A stretch of 64,000 bases of DNA, taken from assembly GCA_905182985.1 (NCBI GenBank), contig CAJJDN010000116.1:84470-148469 (forward strand). Reading direction: 5' to 3'. The position numbers and the translations under genes were made by a program. This DNA comes from Paramecium sonneborni (lineage: Eukaryota > Ciliophora > Oligohymenophorea > Peniculida > Parameciidae). The notes below the pieces were generated by a model, which saw only the letters and a program-made list of their open reading frames with translations, had not been told where the DNA came from and searched no databases. Shown piece after piece: positions 33,560 to 46,554 of this stretch. Each line of letters begins with the position of its first letter. Position 1 is the stretch's first letter.

Positions 33560-35922
33560 TCAGGAATTAGGTTTTTTTGAACTATCCAATAGGCTGTCAT
33601 CATTTAAAAAATCAAAGCCATTCTTATCAAAATCTTCTTAATCAAATTATGAATTAAATGTTTATATAACCTCTTTATTAGCAATCATTTCTTATTTAAA
33701 AGTTTCAAGATTGAATTTTAATTTTTCATTTTCCCATTAGAGAGCTGCCAATTGAGTTTACAATTATTAAACTAGTTCTTTATCTTAACTCTATTAGATT
33801 TACTGAGTTAATTTTTAAATTTTATTTTATAAATTTTAATTTTATTATTTAAGATCTTTCTTCTCTTCTTCTAATTATTTTAAATTTCCTTATATTTTCA
33901 ACTTTCTCTAAGGATGAGGTGCTTAGAATAATTACACAGGTACTTAACCAAATTCAGTAACTTATATTTCTAAGGCTTGTCTTTCAATTTCAGTTTTACA
34001 CTTATCCCAATTAACATTTTCTGCATAAGTATAAGGATAGAATAAATTATCATTTAAAACAGCTTCATTTCCAGAAGCTTTATTTCCAAAAATCAAATCA
34101 ATCCACAAAGGAAGATTAACTTAAACATAAGGACTCTCTAAAGCAATCCTCATTTTGGCTAAAAAGTCTGGAGCATTTTCAGCCCATGCTGGTATAACTG
34201 CATCATCAATAACTTCTCCATCTTAAGTTACTCCCAATTCTAATTTATCACAATTAACTAAAAAATCACTATCTAATCCATAAAATCTATTTTATCAAAT
34301 TATATACTCTGGTACAAGTTCCTTAGAATCTGCATGAAGATTTAGAGTAGTAAACCAAGTAGAATCAATACCTCTGAATATTCTATCTGTAGGTCCAAAA
34401 ACACCATTTTATAGTTTTATCACAAACTCTGGTATTTTTCTGATCATATAGTAAACTACAGTTCCTGGACTAGAATAATGTGTTGGGTATAAATATGGTT
34501 TAGGATCCTGTTTTTTATCTTTTAATTGATCTTTATAGAAGGCCTACATATTTATATTTTAGTGATTACTTTATATTTTTGTAATCTATGTTTATTTAAT
34601 GCACCCATAGGTTTTGAAAGATCTCTAAAAAAAGAGGGAGAATTAACATTAAAATCCTTTTCATTATATTCTGCTATGACCCATGGGAAAACAGGATAAG
34701 CAGAGAGATCATTGAAGCTTCTATTACCCAAAGTATTTAATGCCATCAAATAATCAAAATTAGACATATTCCCATTAACCCATTCCTCAATAATTTTTTC
34801 TCTTGTCAAAGCAGATAAACAATGTTTAGTTGCTTTTTTTTAAAAATATTTAAAGATTGACTCTTAAGTATTTTAGTCATCAAACACAAAAAGATAAGAC
34901 CTCTTTTTGTTGTACATCCAAAATTCAAGTCCGTTATTTTTGAACATGTATCTATATTTGAGAAAATATTTAATATCAGTGAACATGAATTGCATAATTT
35001 TTCCCTTAGGTGAATTAATTAATGGAATAAATAACAAGATTTCTTCTCTTTAAATACTGAATAGTCCATAAATTACTCCTTCAGGTTTAATAAGTTTGGC
35101 TAATATATATTTAGTAATGAAGATTTACCTTTATGAACAAATTCAATTTTATGACCTTCAGATCCAGCATTTTATTTATGTTCAAAAAGACTATCACTTA
35201 AGGTTTGTTGAATAGTTTAGTTTATGAATGTGGCTTCATCTTCAGCTTAATTAATTGCCTAATACAATTTAAGATAACGAATAAGGATTTGTTTGGAATT
35301 AGATTTGGATATAGTGAACACAATATTATCATCGCACTAGATATAGAATTAGTGTTATACAGTTTCAGTGATGTAAGGACTTATAGGATTGCGATTAACA
35401 ATAAAGAGTTTATCGACTTTAATGAAGAAACAGTTGGATGCTAATTAAATCATGTTCTTTCGTTATTTATTGTATAGCTTTTCTAAAAGTTCGTTGGATT
35501 TCTAATTTAGTAATCAATAATAGTAGAAACTTATTCTCCCTTTTATTAATTTAAAATTGATGCTAAATCGAGTTGATCGATTTCTTCCTACATTAATTGA
35601 TAGCCCCAACGAATACTAAGCAGAAGACTAAGTGATTTTGGTTCGAAATTTTTGAGTACTTTCATAAAGAGTCCATTGCTATATTTCATTTTCATCAAGG
35701 GCAATTAGGTTTATTTAGGCTCAAAAACTAACGAACGAGAACAAAGATGTAATTTGCCTCGAATTCTGAAATTAGATTCAATATACAAATATCTTACTCA
35801 TCACTTTTTACGCTAGGTATCAATGCCACTTTGAGTGAGAGAAAGTATTATTCTTATGTCTCAAGATGCAGTAAATTGAAACTCTTTTTGGGTTTCTTGA
35901 TTGAGTTAAGGGAGGGGAACAT
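33560..35922 (-). CDS. FAN/NSMAF-type PH-BEACH protein with coiled-coil C-terminus
   Basis: FAN is the BEACH-family adaptor linked in animals to TNF-receptor and neutral sphingomyelinase signalling; BEACH proteins act in membrane traffic. The N-terminus (KSFNLLHLETQEQYF, then, across a 32-nt intron, RGKLHLCSRSLVFEPKQTQ) matches the FAN-specific GRAM-like domain. A PH-like domain follows (KIEFVHK, KYRYMFKNNGLEFW), then a BEACH domain beginning TREKIIEEWVNGNMSNFDYL and containing SAYPVFPWV, FRDLSKPMGAL, HYSSPGTVVYYMIR and WIDLIFGNKASG. Removing a 21-nt intron at 34287-34307 restores the conserved ELVPEF segment. FAN normally ends in WD40 repeats; here the BEACH domain is followed by about 110 residues of Gln-rich coiled coil and TGA 33560-33562. 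Not every intron in 35200-35480 is resolved. Confidence 0.88.
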
Positions 35923-36050
35923 TTTAAATTAAATAAATGGTTAAATATTGTAAATATATGATATATATTTCTATTATATACTACTATTAGTGTAATATTA
36001 CTAATATTATTACTAGATATTTTAATAATTATTATATTCCAATAGCAATT

Positions 36051-39000
36051 ATGTCTAATGGATATGAAAAACAGAGGTCTGCTCTCACAGTCTCTACATC
36101 TTCAATTGATCAATATTCTGATGAATTAAAAAAAATAGAAAATAAATTAGAATTATAACCTATGAAAGGATGGATGAAAAAGAAAAGTCCTGCTCTCTTA
36201 AAAGGTTGGTAAAAGCGTTACTTTATGTTGGTTGAGAACTAATAGGAAGGACTTTGGAAATTAGTTTATTTTGATAATGATGTAAGAAAATAAAAAGAAT
36301 GTAGAAAACTGACACTAAGCCTAATGGTGCTTTTGATTTATAAAGCATTACATCTATAAATTAGATATCTAAAAAGGAATTCACTATTTAATTTCCAGGT
36401 CGAAGTCTAGAATTAAAAGTTAAAACTCCAGAATTGTGTCAATAATGGGTTTCAACTCTAAATACTCTTCGTTCTACTACATCCCCTCAAAGAACAAAGA
36501 GATAAGTCAGCATGGATTCAGTGGTTAAGATGGCAGATGAAACTCCTACTAAAAGTAAGATATTTCTTATTTTGTAGTCTCAAACCATAAGATTGTTGAT
36601 ACATATACAGCATAATAAGCTTAAGTATATAAAGAGAGGCAACGTAACTCTCTTCTCATTGACTTATCTAAAGAAGATAAGAAAATCATAGAAAAGTAGA
36701 ATGTCTCATAATTGTCAAATGATAAAATGATTGAATTAGTAGGGTTAAAAGAATTCATCAAAAATATGAATGAATAATTTATTTATTAGAGAATGATTTA
36801 TGGTTACTTGGGTAAGAGAAGTAAAGGAAAGGTCAAGTATTTTTAAAAACGTTGGTTTATACTTGTATCAGCTAAACCTTTGGTAACAATATTATAAATC
36901 CATAGTATCCTGATTATAATGATGAAAAGATATTACATGAATCATAATTACCACCATGGTTAGAATTAGATACTATAACCTATTTCAAATAAAAAGAAGA
37001 AGGCAAACCTCCAAAAGCTAAGGGAGATGTTAAAATGTTAGATTGTTAAGAAATAATTATAAAAAATATGTCTAAATCAAAAGAAAGTGGTTACACTTTT
37101 AAATTGAATATGGGAGATAGATTATATCATTTAATGGCTGATTCTGAATTGGAACGTTAAAAGTGGTAATCTGCTTTAAGTGCATCAATTAGAATAACAA
37201 AAGAAATTAATAATCCATTAAAAATAAAAATAAAAAAGAATATTGATCCTTTAATTAAATTGTATGATGAAGAGACATAATTAGTGGCTAGAAGAGAAAA
37301 GATTAGATAAAAATTAGAATAAGATATAGCAGCAATATTCAGAGATGAAGATATTAATTTAAATACATTGATTTAATAATTGACAGATTTGAGATAAGAT
37401 ATGCTTGAGTCTATGTAAGCAAGTATTGTTAAAGATCCTTAAAGAAAAGATATAATAAAAGAATACACAGATATTTATCATGAGAAAATATGTGATAGAA
37501 TAACCAATTTCTGGGATAAATAATATATGAAATTATAAGTAATTAAATTCATTAATATCATATATAGTCTCCAGAATTATTACTAATAGGATAATGGTTA
37601 TATGATTATTTATAATAGATGAAAGATTTCTTTAATGACGAACGTATATTATTAGGAATTAGAGTACTTTTAAATATATATGTTAATCGATCACTTGAAA
37701 GTTTAGAATCAGTAATCAATTAAATAATTGAACAGGAAAGAATTTAAGAACCATTTTTAAATGATTAAGGATAATTAGTTACTTAAACTCCTGTAGATTT
37801 ATTCAAAATTGTAAATGAAGGTTTTGATATGGCATTTAAATTATGTTCATGTAAAGAAACTGTATTAAGATTCGGGGGTTTTGGTAAAGTAATCCTGTAA
37901 TAGTATTAAGGAGGTATATAAGAAATTATTGATGAATATTAACTTAATATATCTAAGCTAGTTGCAATATGTAACAATACTTTAGCTTTACATGATAATA
38001 CTAAATAATATTCAAAAAGACTATAATCTTTTGGCAATTTGAGTGATGAAGAAATTGAAAAGATATTTGACGGATAAAAAATTACTAAGAATTTTGTTTA
38101 AATTGCCACTAATTGTAGAGAAAGAATTTTTATTTCATATTTTAGTCGGGTTGGAACTCATTTTAAAAAGTCTTATCTGGAAATCAAAATTATAGATACT
38201 TTAAAATGTATAATTGAACCTGCAACTGAAGCATTATCATAATTGCATGATAGTTTCAGTCGTAAACTTTGGAAATAACTTATTGATTCAATAATACTCT
38301 ATTATTTTAATTAATTTATTATTTCTTGTAGTAAGGCAAAGAAAGAATAATAGAATGAATTTATTAGAAAATTAGAAAATGATAAAGATATACTATTTTA
38401 AGAATTAGAAACATTTATTTTTGAGAAATAATTATAAGCAGCACTTAAACCTTTTGATGATATGATATCATTTTTAAATGAAGAATCTCTTAGTATTTTA
38501 GATCCTTGTAAGAATCTTAGATAGTATTTTGGTAGAGCATTTTCAGAAAAAACAATTAAATCTATTATGACTTTAAGATTTGATCTAGATAAGGATTAAA
38601 AAAAGGAAACTATTGAAATTTGTAAAAATTTAATTGATGATATCAATAAAACACAACCTATTGAAGATGATAGTGTTAGAATTATTGATTTTCTAGGTTA
38701 AGAAGAAGAGGAATAAAGTTCTATTTAAGAAAAACAATAATAAGAATAAGTGAATAGAAGAGCAGATATTCGATTAGATTTTAATGATAATGAGATTGAA
38801 TAAGTAAATAGTGTATTAATATTAAGATTCCTTAATAATAGCAATAAAGAAAATCAAGTGAAAAGGATGAATACATTGATGAAGGTTATCTCTATAAGAA
38901 GAAACCAAAATCAAAGGCTTGGGATTATAGATTTGTAAGAATTAGAAAAGGATTTATGTACTGGTATATCAATTCTAATTCAAGAGAAGCTTAGAATAAA

Positions 39001-39572
39001 ATTAATCTATTAAATGTAGATGAAGTCATTCCTAATCCTAAAAAATCTACCAATTTTAAGATCTAATTAGAAGATTCAAAAATTTATAAGTTTAAAACAT
39101 AAACAAAGGAAGAATGTGAATTATGGATCAAAACTATATTAAAAGAACAAAATCAAACAGATATTGCAACTATCACTCTAGAAGCTATTGTAATATATTT
39201 AATAATCTTATATCTAGTAAATTGGTAACGGTAAATTGCCTATTATTAAAGATTATGATGAAATTGCTAGGAAAGAAAGATAAAGATAGAAGTAAGAAGA
39301 AAGAAAAAGAAAAAGAATAGAGAAAGAAAATGAGTAGAAATATGTTTTTATGTAGATTGAAAAAAAGATAAATGGAATTGAAATTGCTTCAATAACAGTA
39401 ATTTAAAGAATTAGGAGGAGATAAGCCATAATCACATTAAGTTGAAGTTTTTGAATAACAAAACAGATCTGTATGAATTTATATTTATTTATTATAGAGT
39501 GATACAACCAAAAAAACTACTTCTTGTTGGACTTCATTTTTAATAGCTTTAGGAGTTGAAAGACCTAAATGA
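36051..39572 (+). CDS. PH-PH-Sec6-like-PH protein
   Basis: About 1110 residues. Introns of 23, 23, 23, 29, 38, 28 and 27 nt were placed; one further intron or single-base error near 39330-39370 is needed to close the frame. Three PH domains are visible by their KGWxxK...RYFxL pattern: KGWMKKKSPALLKGWQKRYF at about residue 40, GYLGKRSKGKVKYFQKRWF at about 225, and GYLYKKKPKSKAWDYRFVR at about 870, each ending in the typical W-containing helix (WVSTLNT, KWQSALSA, LWIKTIL). Between the second and third PH is a long helical region (LVAICNNTLALHDNTKQYSK) reminiscent of Sec6/TNFAIP2-type exocyst rods. A role in phosphoinositide-dependent membrane tethering is inferred. It is divergent from the FAN-like gene, with 128 bp between starts. 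Confidence 0.75.
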
Positions 39573-39716
39573 TTATTATCAGAACTATTGATAATAACTA
39601 TTAATAAACTTATATATATATTTTATTTATTTATTTATTTGTCTTTTATGTTTTATTTATTTTGCCATTTGACAGATTAAATTTGAGAGATATTAAGATT
39701 AAATAAAATAAATTAA

Positions 39717-41069
39717 ATGAGTAAAGAATATATATGTCAGGAACCTTAATGTAATTTATAAATCTTGCATGGGAATCACACATGTTTTAAAATTGAAGAG
39801 TTAGGATCCTATTACAATCAATTATTCAATTAAAATATTATTTTGGATGATAACTTCTTTTTAACACAAATTTAAATCCTTAAGGAAACTCTTGATAAAA
39901 TTAAAACTTTTTATTAAACCAAACTTCTTATTCATTAAGAATAATATGCTTTATTATTTAATGAATATCAAAAATAAAGTCCAAATTGGAAATTATTAGC
40001 ATAAAATGTAGAGATTGGGTAAAATGGATTCAAATTAAAGATTGATTCTGCAGAAATCCTTATTAAGATTGGAGATTTATTAAAATTATGTTAAAATATT
40101 TACAATTAAAATAAAACTACTTAGAGACTTGATTCTAAACTTAAGATTAAAATAAATACTCCAACTGAATCTTAAACAGTTGAAGAAGAAATTTAATTTG
40201 TTGAAATTAGAGCTAAATAATAAGAAATTATTTCTGTAGGAAATGAATCAGAAAAAAAAATTATTTTACTCTAATATATAGAACCTGATTCATGTCTTAT
40301 TTTATTTGAAAACAATTCCTTAGCTAATTATAATTTATCATCAAAATGTCTTAGATAAAAGATTATAAATTGCTAAAAATTTTATTATTTTGAAAATAAG
40401 TTAGGTGTCTAGTACAATAATATATTATAACTCTATAATTTTGATTAAAAAAAGAAGATATTTAATCTAATAGAAGAATTTTAAGTCAAAGAAGTAATTT
40501 GGTTCTAATTGAGAGGATAAGATATAATTTATTAAAAGGAAAATCTCTATTTTTATAAAAGCCTTCTCTAAAACAATTATTCAGAAATAGAATTATTGTA
40601 ATAGAATTCAAATTTTCCAACCATTAATTACTTATTAGGAAATAAATTAGCTTTATTTATTAATCGATCATTCAAAGTTTATGATCTCTAATTTTTACAA
40701 TAAATTGAATGGGAATTAAAAATAAATGATAATATATAAGAAATTAAATAAAATAGCAAAAACTATTTAGTCTTGATTGGTTATATTAAATTTTATATGA
40801 TTTCAATGATTAAATAATAAATAGTAAGAATATTCAATTTTGAAGAATAAAATAGTTTAATAATTCCAAGTCCTTCGATTCCATATTTGTTTTTGATATC
40901 AAACAGAGGAAGTATTTATGAATCAAAAACCTATTTTCACAACACAAAATAATAATTATTTAATATTACTAGTTAATATCCTACTGCCATATTTATGGAT
41001 AATTAAGCAATTTTAATAGGTGATGATTTAGGATTTATATAAAAATTTAAATGTTCTTTGGGAGAATGA
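39717..41069 (+). CDS. Unknown protein with Cys/His N-terminus (450 aa)
   Basis: Single exon, ATG 39717 to TGA 41067-41069. The N-terminus (CQEPQCNLQILHGNHTC) has Cys and His spacing that could bind zinc, as in B-box-like starts common in ciliate proteins. A helical Gln/Lys-rich part (residues 30-150) is followed by repeated short hydrophobic strands (SLANYNLSSKCLRQKIINC, then VYDLQFLQQIEWELKINDN, LIPSPSIPYLFLISNRGSIY) that could form a degenerate beta-propeller. The next 900 bp hold pieces of what looks like a decayed relative. Confidence 0.65.
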
Positions 41070-41089
41070 AACAAAAATTATTTATTTTA

Positions 41090-42002
41090 TTAAATATCAT
41101 ATTTTTTATTTATTAATACCTTCTAGATTCTTTCAATTCAAATTCAATGAAAAAGAAATTCATTCTATCATAGAGAGAAAGTTAAAAAGTAAAAGAATTG
41201 GTTATTGGACAGTGAATAGTGAATTTTATTATCAAATTATGTTACTTCACTTATTCTTGAATAAATTTGTAAACCATTTTAATTTATACCTAGATATAAA
41301 CTCAAGGTTGGTTGATATAAAATTATACATTATTTTAGAGACAAATAAAATAAAATTTAACATTGAAGAATTAATAATTAAATCTATATTATATTTAATG
41401 TTTTGAAGAAGCAAAAAAATTAGAAATAATTTAGATTAGTTCATGTAATTATAACATGATAACTATATCCTCAAATAATTTTTCAATTGTAATTTTTTGA
41501 TTCATACTCAAACTTAAACTTAAATATACTTTTTTAAAATTAAATTGAATTAGTTGGTTTATATGCGTGTAATAATGATTTCAATCAGAAAATCATTAAG
41601 AAGATGTTACAATTTTAACAAATCTCTAATCATTTTACATTTTAAATAATAAAGAAAAGTTTAGGTTCTGATTGCAATTTATAATGAATAAATATTCATA
41701 AGGTTTTAAATATGAAACATCAAAAAATATTAAAATAATTAGGTATTGTTATGTTTGAATTATTTCTAGTTAATTATTAGAATTTTATAGTGGTAGATAA
41801 ATATCATCTTTTTTATGGGTTGAGAATTATTATGTATGATTTAAAAACAGAAAAATAAATTGATTTGAAAAACCAATTATATAATCTTCAAAATATAAGA
41901 AGAAATGATTGTAATGAAAACGGTTTTATCTATGTAATTATTGATGGAAATCGAAAAATTAAGGTGAAGTTTTGGTACGATTCTGAGGAAAAGGATATAT
42001 GA
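41090..42002 (+). pseudogene. Fragmented gene, probable relic; last open part 41712-42002
   Basis: The plus strand holds protein-like pieces in changing frames: EKEIHSIIERKLKSKRIGYW near 41150-41210, and CNLQ followed by an in-frame TGA and then INIHKVLNMKHQKILKQLG near 41680-41740. The final frame, ATG 41712 to TGA 42000-42002, is open for 96 codons (MYDLKTEKQIDLKNQLYNLQ, GFIYVIIDGNRKIKVKFWYD), reminiscent of the end of the upstream beta-rich protein. No set of short introns reconnects everything, and the TGA lies in a good frame, so a decayed paralogue of 39717-41069 is the best guess. Confidence 0.4.
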
Positions 42003-42210
42003 AATGTAAAATTTTAAATTAGACAAAATTAAAATATTAAAATTAGAAAGTCTAATAAATTAATTTTAATATTAATAAATAATTATTATACCAATAAATC
42101 AATCAATAGGTAATCTAATTAATTATTATTATATGATATTAAAAACAATATATTTTTAGCTGAATGTAATATGGTTAAGAGTATTTTTATAATAAATTTA
42201 AATAATTATT

Positions 42211-43812
42211 ATGTAGTAAAACAACTCTTTAAAAGAGAGACTGAAATGTAAAATAGAATTTGGGAAGGATGAAGAGACAGCGGAAATAATTAGTTTAAGC
42301 GTTGTTGATGATGCTTTAAAATTTGAGGATAGATATGAATCATTATAAATACTGGGTAATAATAATTTGAGTAATGTATAGGATAGGGAGCACATGCAAT
42401 AGTAAAATTGGCGAGAAGAAAAGAAACTAATGAATTATATGCAGTAAAAATAACAAGAATGAATAATGAAGAAATATATAATAATGTGAAGAGAACATTT
42501 TATAATGCTCGGTGTCTTCGACATCAAAACATTATATAAGAAATTGAATTGTTTATAAATGAAAAATATTGCAGTGCCTGTTTGGTTATGGAATATTGTC
42601 CTTATCCAACACTGGAATAAATTTTATTAGAAAGAGGAATATTGAGAGAAGATGAAACTAGACAAATTATAAAGCAATTATTAAATGCAATATCACATAT
42701 ACATAGTAAAGGAATAAGTCATAGAGATATCAAGCCAGATAATATATTAGTAAATATAGATGGTGAATGTGAATTAAAATTACTTGATTTCGGTGTTTCA
42801 AGACGATTTTTATAAAAATATTAACATATTGAAATGCTCACTAAAACAGGTAATATCTATTACTGTGCACCTGAAATATATCATTAAGCAAATTATTCAA
42901 AAGAAGTAGATATATGGAGTGTAGGTGTTATTATGTTTTAATGTATGACAGGTGAATTACCATTATATGCTAATTCCATTAGTGATCAAATAGAATTACT
43001 AAAATCTCCTGAATTATGGAATTTCAAAAATAAAGTTAAAGAAGAATCTCTTAGTGCTTAAAATCTATTATTTAGACTTTTATAGGCAGATCCAAAAAAG
43101 CGAATTACTTCGATTGATGCATTAACACATCCTTTTTTAGAAAAAAATTAAATATTTACAACTTTAGCTATTATGTCATCTAAAAAAATTATAGAAGATG
43201 ATGATGAATTTGTAAATAAGTGTAAATCTCTACAAACAAGTTTATCTATAAATTAAAAATAGAATTTGCATCGAGCATTAAAAACTTTACATCTTGGTAT
43301 AGAAAATCATGATATAGTAATTGAAGATTTAATTAATTAACTGGGCAATATTCATATAGTATAAAAAAAGAATGGTGAAAATTATCCAGGTTTAATTTAG
43401 TTAATAAATTCTCTGGGTAATAGTTCAGGTAATAATCAAATAGAAGTAAACAATAGTAATAGTAATGGAAAGTGTAATTTAGGAATAGGATCATCTTAAA
43501 GTATATGTAAAAATTTATTTATTTACATTATTAGTTTCTAATGAAAATTAAACGCAAGATTGTTTTGGAGATCTTTCTAATATACAATCTAGTGTTGAAC
43601 TTGGTAATACAGGAACTTACATTTAACATGATGAAAGAAAAAGAAATCCATTTGTAAATTAGATTGGTAGTAGAATTGAATGTAGCATCGATATTAATTT
43701 AACCGATAGTATTTAAGAAACTAGTCTAACCAATCGATGTAATCAATTTATTTCAACTCTTGATGTCTTAGGAATGAAAGAATGTGATGAAGAGGTAGAA
43801 AATACAATTTGA
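42211..43812 (+). CDS. Ser/Thr protein kinase (CAMK-like)
   Basis: 513 residues after removing introns of 26 and 34 nt (exons 1542 nt). Kinase domain: glycine loop [16 protein letters not shown], lysine in LYAVKITR, catalytic loop [20 protein letters not shown] in [15 protein letters not shown] in [20 protein letters not shown], and the terminal DALTHPFLE, all intact. The C-terminal 210 residues are helical then Asn/Ser-rich and disordered ([10 protein letters not shown]), with no EF hands or recognised regulatory domain. ATG 42211 is chosen because it is the only ATG near the start of the clean frame; TGA 43810-43812. Confidence 0.9.
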
Positions 43813-43918
43813 ATTTGATTCATAACTCATTTTGCTTCATTTCTTGGTTTATTACTAAATTAATACTAATATTAATATTCTATTTATACATTAAGGAAAA
43901 ACTCTGAAATTATTTATA

Positions 43919-44520
43919 TCATTTAAACTCCTTCTCCAATTATAATTATTTTATAACTATGACTATTTTAATCTAAAGTATACATAAAGTTTCATTTACT
44001 TTATCATTAAATAATGTTTTTTTAGTCTAAAAATTAAACATAAATAAATACAGCTCTATATTTTTTTTAGATTAAGGTGATAATATTGTATGATTAGATT
44101 TTAGTTTTCTAATTGTTAAGAGAAGATACAGATATTTTTGTGACTTTTATATGATATAATCTAATAAATGATTTCCATTCTTTTTCTATTTATTAACCTA
44201 TTGGTTAATATTTTTTTACTGAAAATAATTTCTGTGCATGATTGTTTCATAAATTAATGGATATCTAGAACTATGAATATTCTTTTTAGGATCATTAATA
44301 GTATCAATATAAGTATATATAGTTTTTTTTAAGAGGTGTTTAGTGATGAGATTGTTTTGTTATTAATTAATCTGAGATAGTAGGAACTCTTTAATTTAAT
44401 TGTTTAGAGCTATTCAATTTATGAGGTCTTTTGAATGATTTTTTAGATTCAAATAATTAGTATTTGCAATATAAAGTATCAGTAATGTATTTCAATCCTG
44501 ATATGTTAAGTGAATAGACT
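43919..44520 (-). CDS. Possible unknown gene, frame broken at an A run
   Basis: Minus-strand coding-like sequence: LNISGLKYITDTLYCKYQLF, ESKKSFKRPHKLNSSK, then in the next frame DTINDPKKNIHSSRYPLIYE and NQQVNKQKKNGNHLLDYI, to TGA 43919-43921. The two halves differ by one frame and meet at a run of eight A (about 44310-44317), consistent with an indel error or decay. No start codon was found. No family was recognised. Confidence 0.3.
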
Positions 44521-44547
44521 TGATATATAATTAATATAAAAAAGTAA

Positions 44548-45096
44548 ATGGATTTTAAAACACGATTCTAAGGAAGAACTAGTACAATGGATAAAAATGG
44601 AGTCATAGGAATAGTATAAAAGACTTCATAACCAATAAATAAATAAAGTGAACCATAAATAATCACAACAAACATAAATACGTATTAAAATCCTCCATCA
44701 TACTATTTTCAGAAGTTCCAAAAAAACGCTTAGAAAGTGTTATAATCAGAAGCAGATATTGATTTAACTCCTTCAACAAGATCTGATTATCCATCATATA
44801 AATTTAGACATGACTTCTAAAAATTGAATATGGATGAATATGAAATTATTGCAATTCCAAAAAAGGTTTTAGAAGGTGAGAAATATTCAATGACTCATTC
44901 TTTTGTACCAATAGGAAAATAAGGAATAAATAACATATCAAATTCATAAGTGGGTCAAAGTTAACACTTAATTAAAACTCACTCAGATAATAGCTATTCG
45001 AGATAGTTGAAGAACCTTAATCCAAATCCTTTTATTTAGGCGGGATATGGAGCACTTAAATAGAAATAGTTATATTTATAGAATCTAAGAAAATGA
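44548..45096 (+). CDS. Unknown basic protein (182 aa)
   Basis: Single exon from ATG 44548 to TGA 45094-45096. The protein is hydrophilic and probably mostly disordered, rich in Gln, Asn, Ser and Lys, with motifs such as SYYFQKFQKNAQKV, STRSDYPSYKFRHDFQ and MTHSFVPIGKQG. No membrane segments or recognised domain. Plausibly a cytoskeletal or ciliary accessory protein by composition only. Confidence 0.6.
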
Positions 45097-45309
45097 CTTA
45101 GCCTAAGACTATTATTTTTTTAAAATCATATTATTCTAAGTTACATATCTATATTCTAATTCTCAGTTGTTATAAAAAATAATATAATGACTAAAATATT
45201 AATAATTAATCTAATCTATTGATTTTAACTACTTTTTTGTATTGTTCGAACCAAACCACTCTAATAATAGATATATTATATATATATTAATAATAATCAT
45301 CTATTGTAT

Positions 45310-45826
45310 TCAAATAATACAAATGTTTTGAAGTTTATGAACCTGAATTCTCTATTAAAATTAATCTTGAAAACTAAAAGCTATATTTTAGAAAGGATTT
45401 CTAGATGTTATTTGAGAAAAATAAAATGAAGTATAAAAAAACAAATAAAAAATAAGATGATGCTGTTAGAAAAATAAGAGATGAAAAATTAATATGGGAA
45501 AGTCATAAAATCAAAATCATGTAAAAAGAAATTAATTATATAGAAGTAAGAGTTGAACAATTAGTAAGATAATTATAGGAATTTTAATCAGATGAATAAA
45601 ATGAAATCTCTCTAAACTTATGCAATTTGCTATTGAAGTTAAATCAAATAAAGCGAGTAAAATTGGATATGATTTTAATGCTAGAGAAGATCTCGTAAGA
45701 TCATATACCGAAAAAGATATAGAATTAAAATAAAGATTAAAAAGACAAAAAATCTCTAAATAAACTTAATAACTAAACGGCTACAAAGTAATCAAAAAAT
45801 TTTTTGAAGATTAGGCTTCAGTTTGA
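45310..45826 (+). CDS. Unknown coiled-coil-like protein, junction unresolved
   Basis: Two good plus-strand segments: FEVYEPEFSIKINLENQKLY through KLIWESHKIKIMQKEINYIE (45330-45600), and after a frame change near 45610-45620, FAIEVKSNKASKIGYDFNAR through KQRLKRQKISKQTQQLNGYK to TGA 45824-45826. An intron that joins them was not found. The first part is a charged coiled coil. The C-terminal ending (KKFFEDQASV) is clear; the start is not. Confidence 0.4.
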
Positions 45827-46062
45827 ATTCCTTTACGAGATATTAGATATTGACTTTCTAGCTCATTATTTCAATTATCTTTTGTTTATTATTTCTTTAA
45901 ATTTTATCAATTGTGGATTTAAAAAATGCAAGGCCTTATTTGACTTTTGGTAAAAGCAAAAATTTTTTAGGATTTTAAGTATTTTAAATATTATTTAAAA
46001 ATTAACTAATTCTCGCCTAACAATATATTTACAGTATTGCCACTTTTTAGATAAAGATAAAA

Positions 46063-46554
46063 ATGACATTTTATAGGGAAATCATATGTCTGATATAGAA
46101 AGAAAATATGATGTTGTTGGAGTAAGTAAAAGAATATCAAAGAAATGAATATGTTAAAGTAAAATAAAAATAAATCCATCGATGCCCACTTCTAAGTTGA
46201 TTAATTAAGAAAGGAATAAATTGATTTATAAGAAGAAAATAGAAGATTAATCAAATTGTTATTTTATAAAGAAAAATAAAAATTTTAATAAGTAAAACGA
46301 AAGAATAAGAAGTTAGCTTAAACTCAGTTGTTCCATGAAGTCCAACAGTGTTTAATAAATCGTATTTTATTTTAAAAATTAATTTGTTTTTTTGTTCCAG
46401 AAGTATGAGAGATCCCTCAAATATTTAGATAGGAGCAGTAAAACAAAGATTATTAGAAAAAGCTTATAGAAATTAAAAGAGGTTAAGGTATTTTGCGATC
46501 TCATAATTATAATTCTATAATTAATTAACTAAAATAATCAATAATATTAAATGA
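46063..46554 (+). CDS. Unknown small coiled-coil protein, exons unresolved
   Basis: Plus-strand coding-like segments: MTFYREIICLIQKENMMLLE, then SIDAHFQVDQLRKEQIDLQE and KRKNKKLAQTQLFHEVQQ, then MRDPSNIQIGAVKQRLLEKA. They can be linked only with uncertain introns; a 53-nt intron starting at the GTG near 46346 would join HEVQQ to the last segment, which ends at TGA 46552-46554. The last part is duplicated at 47457-47650. Confidence 0.35.
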
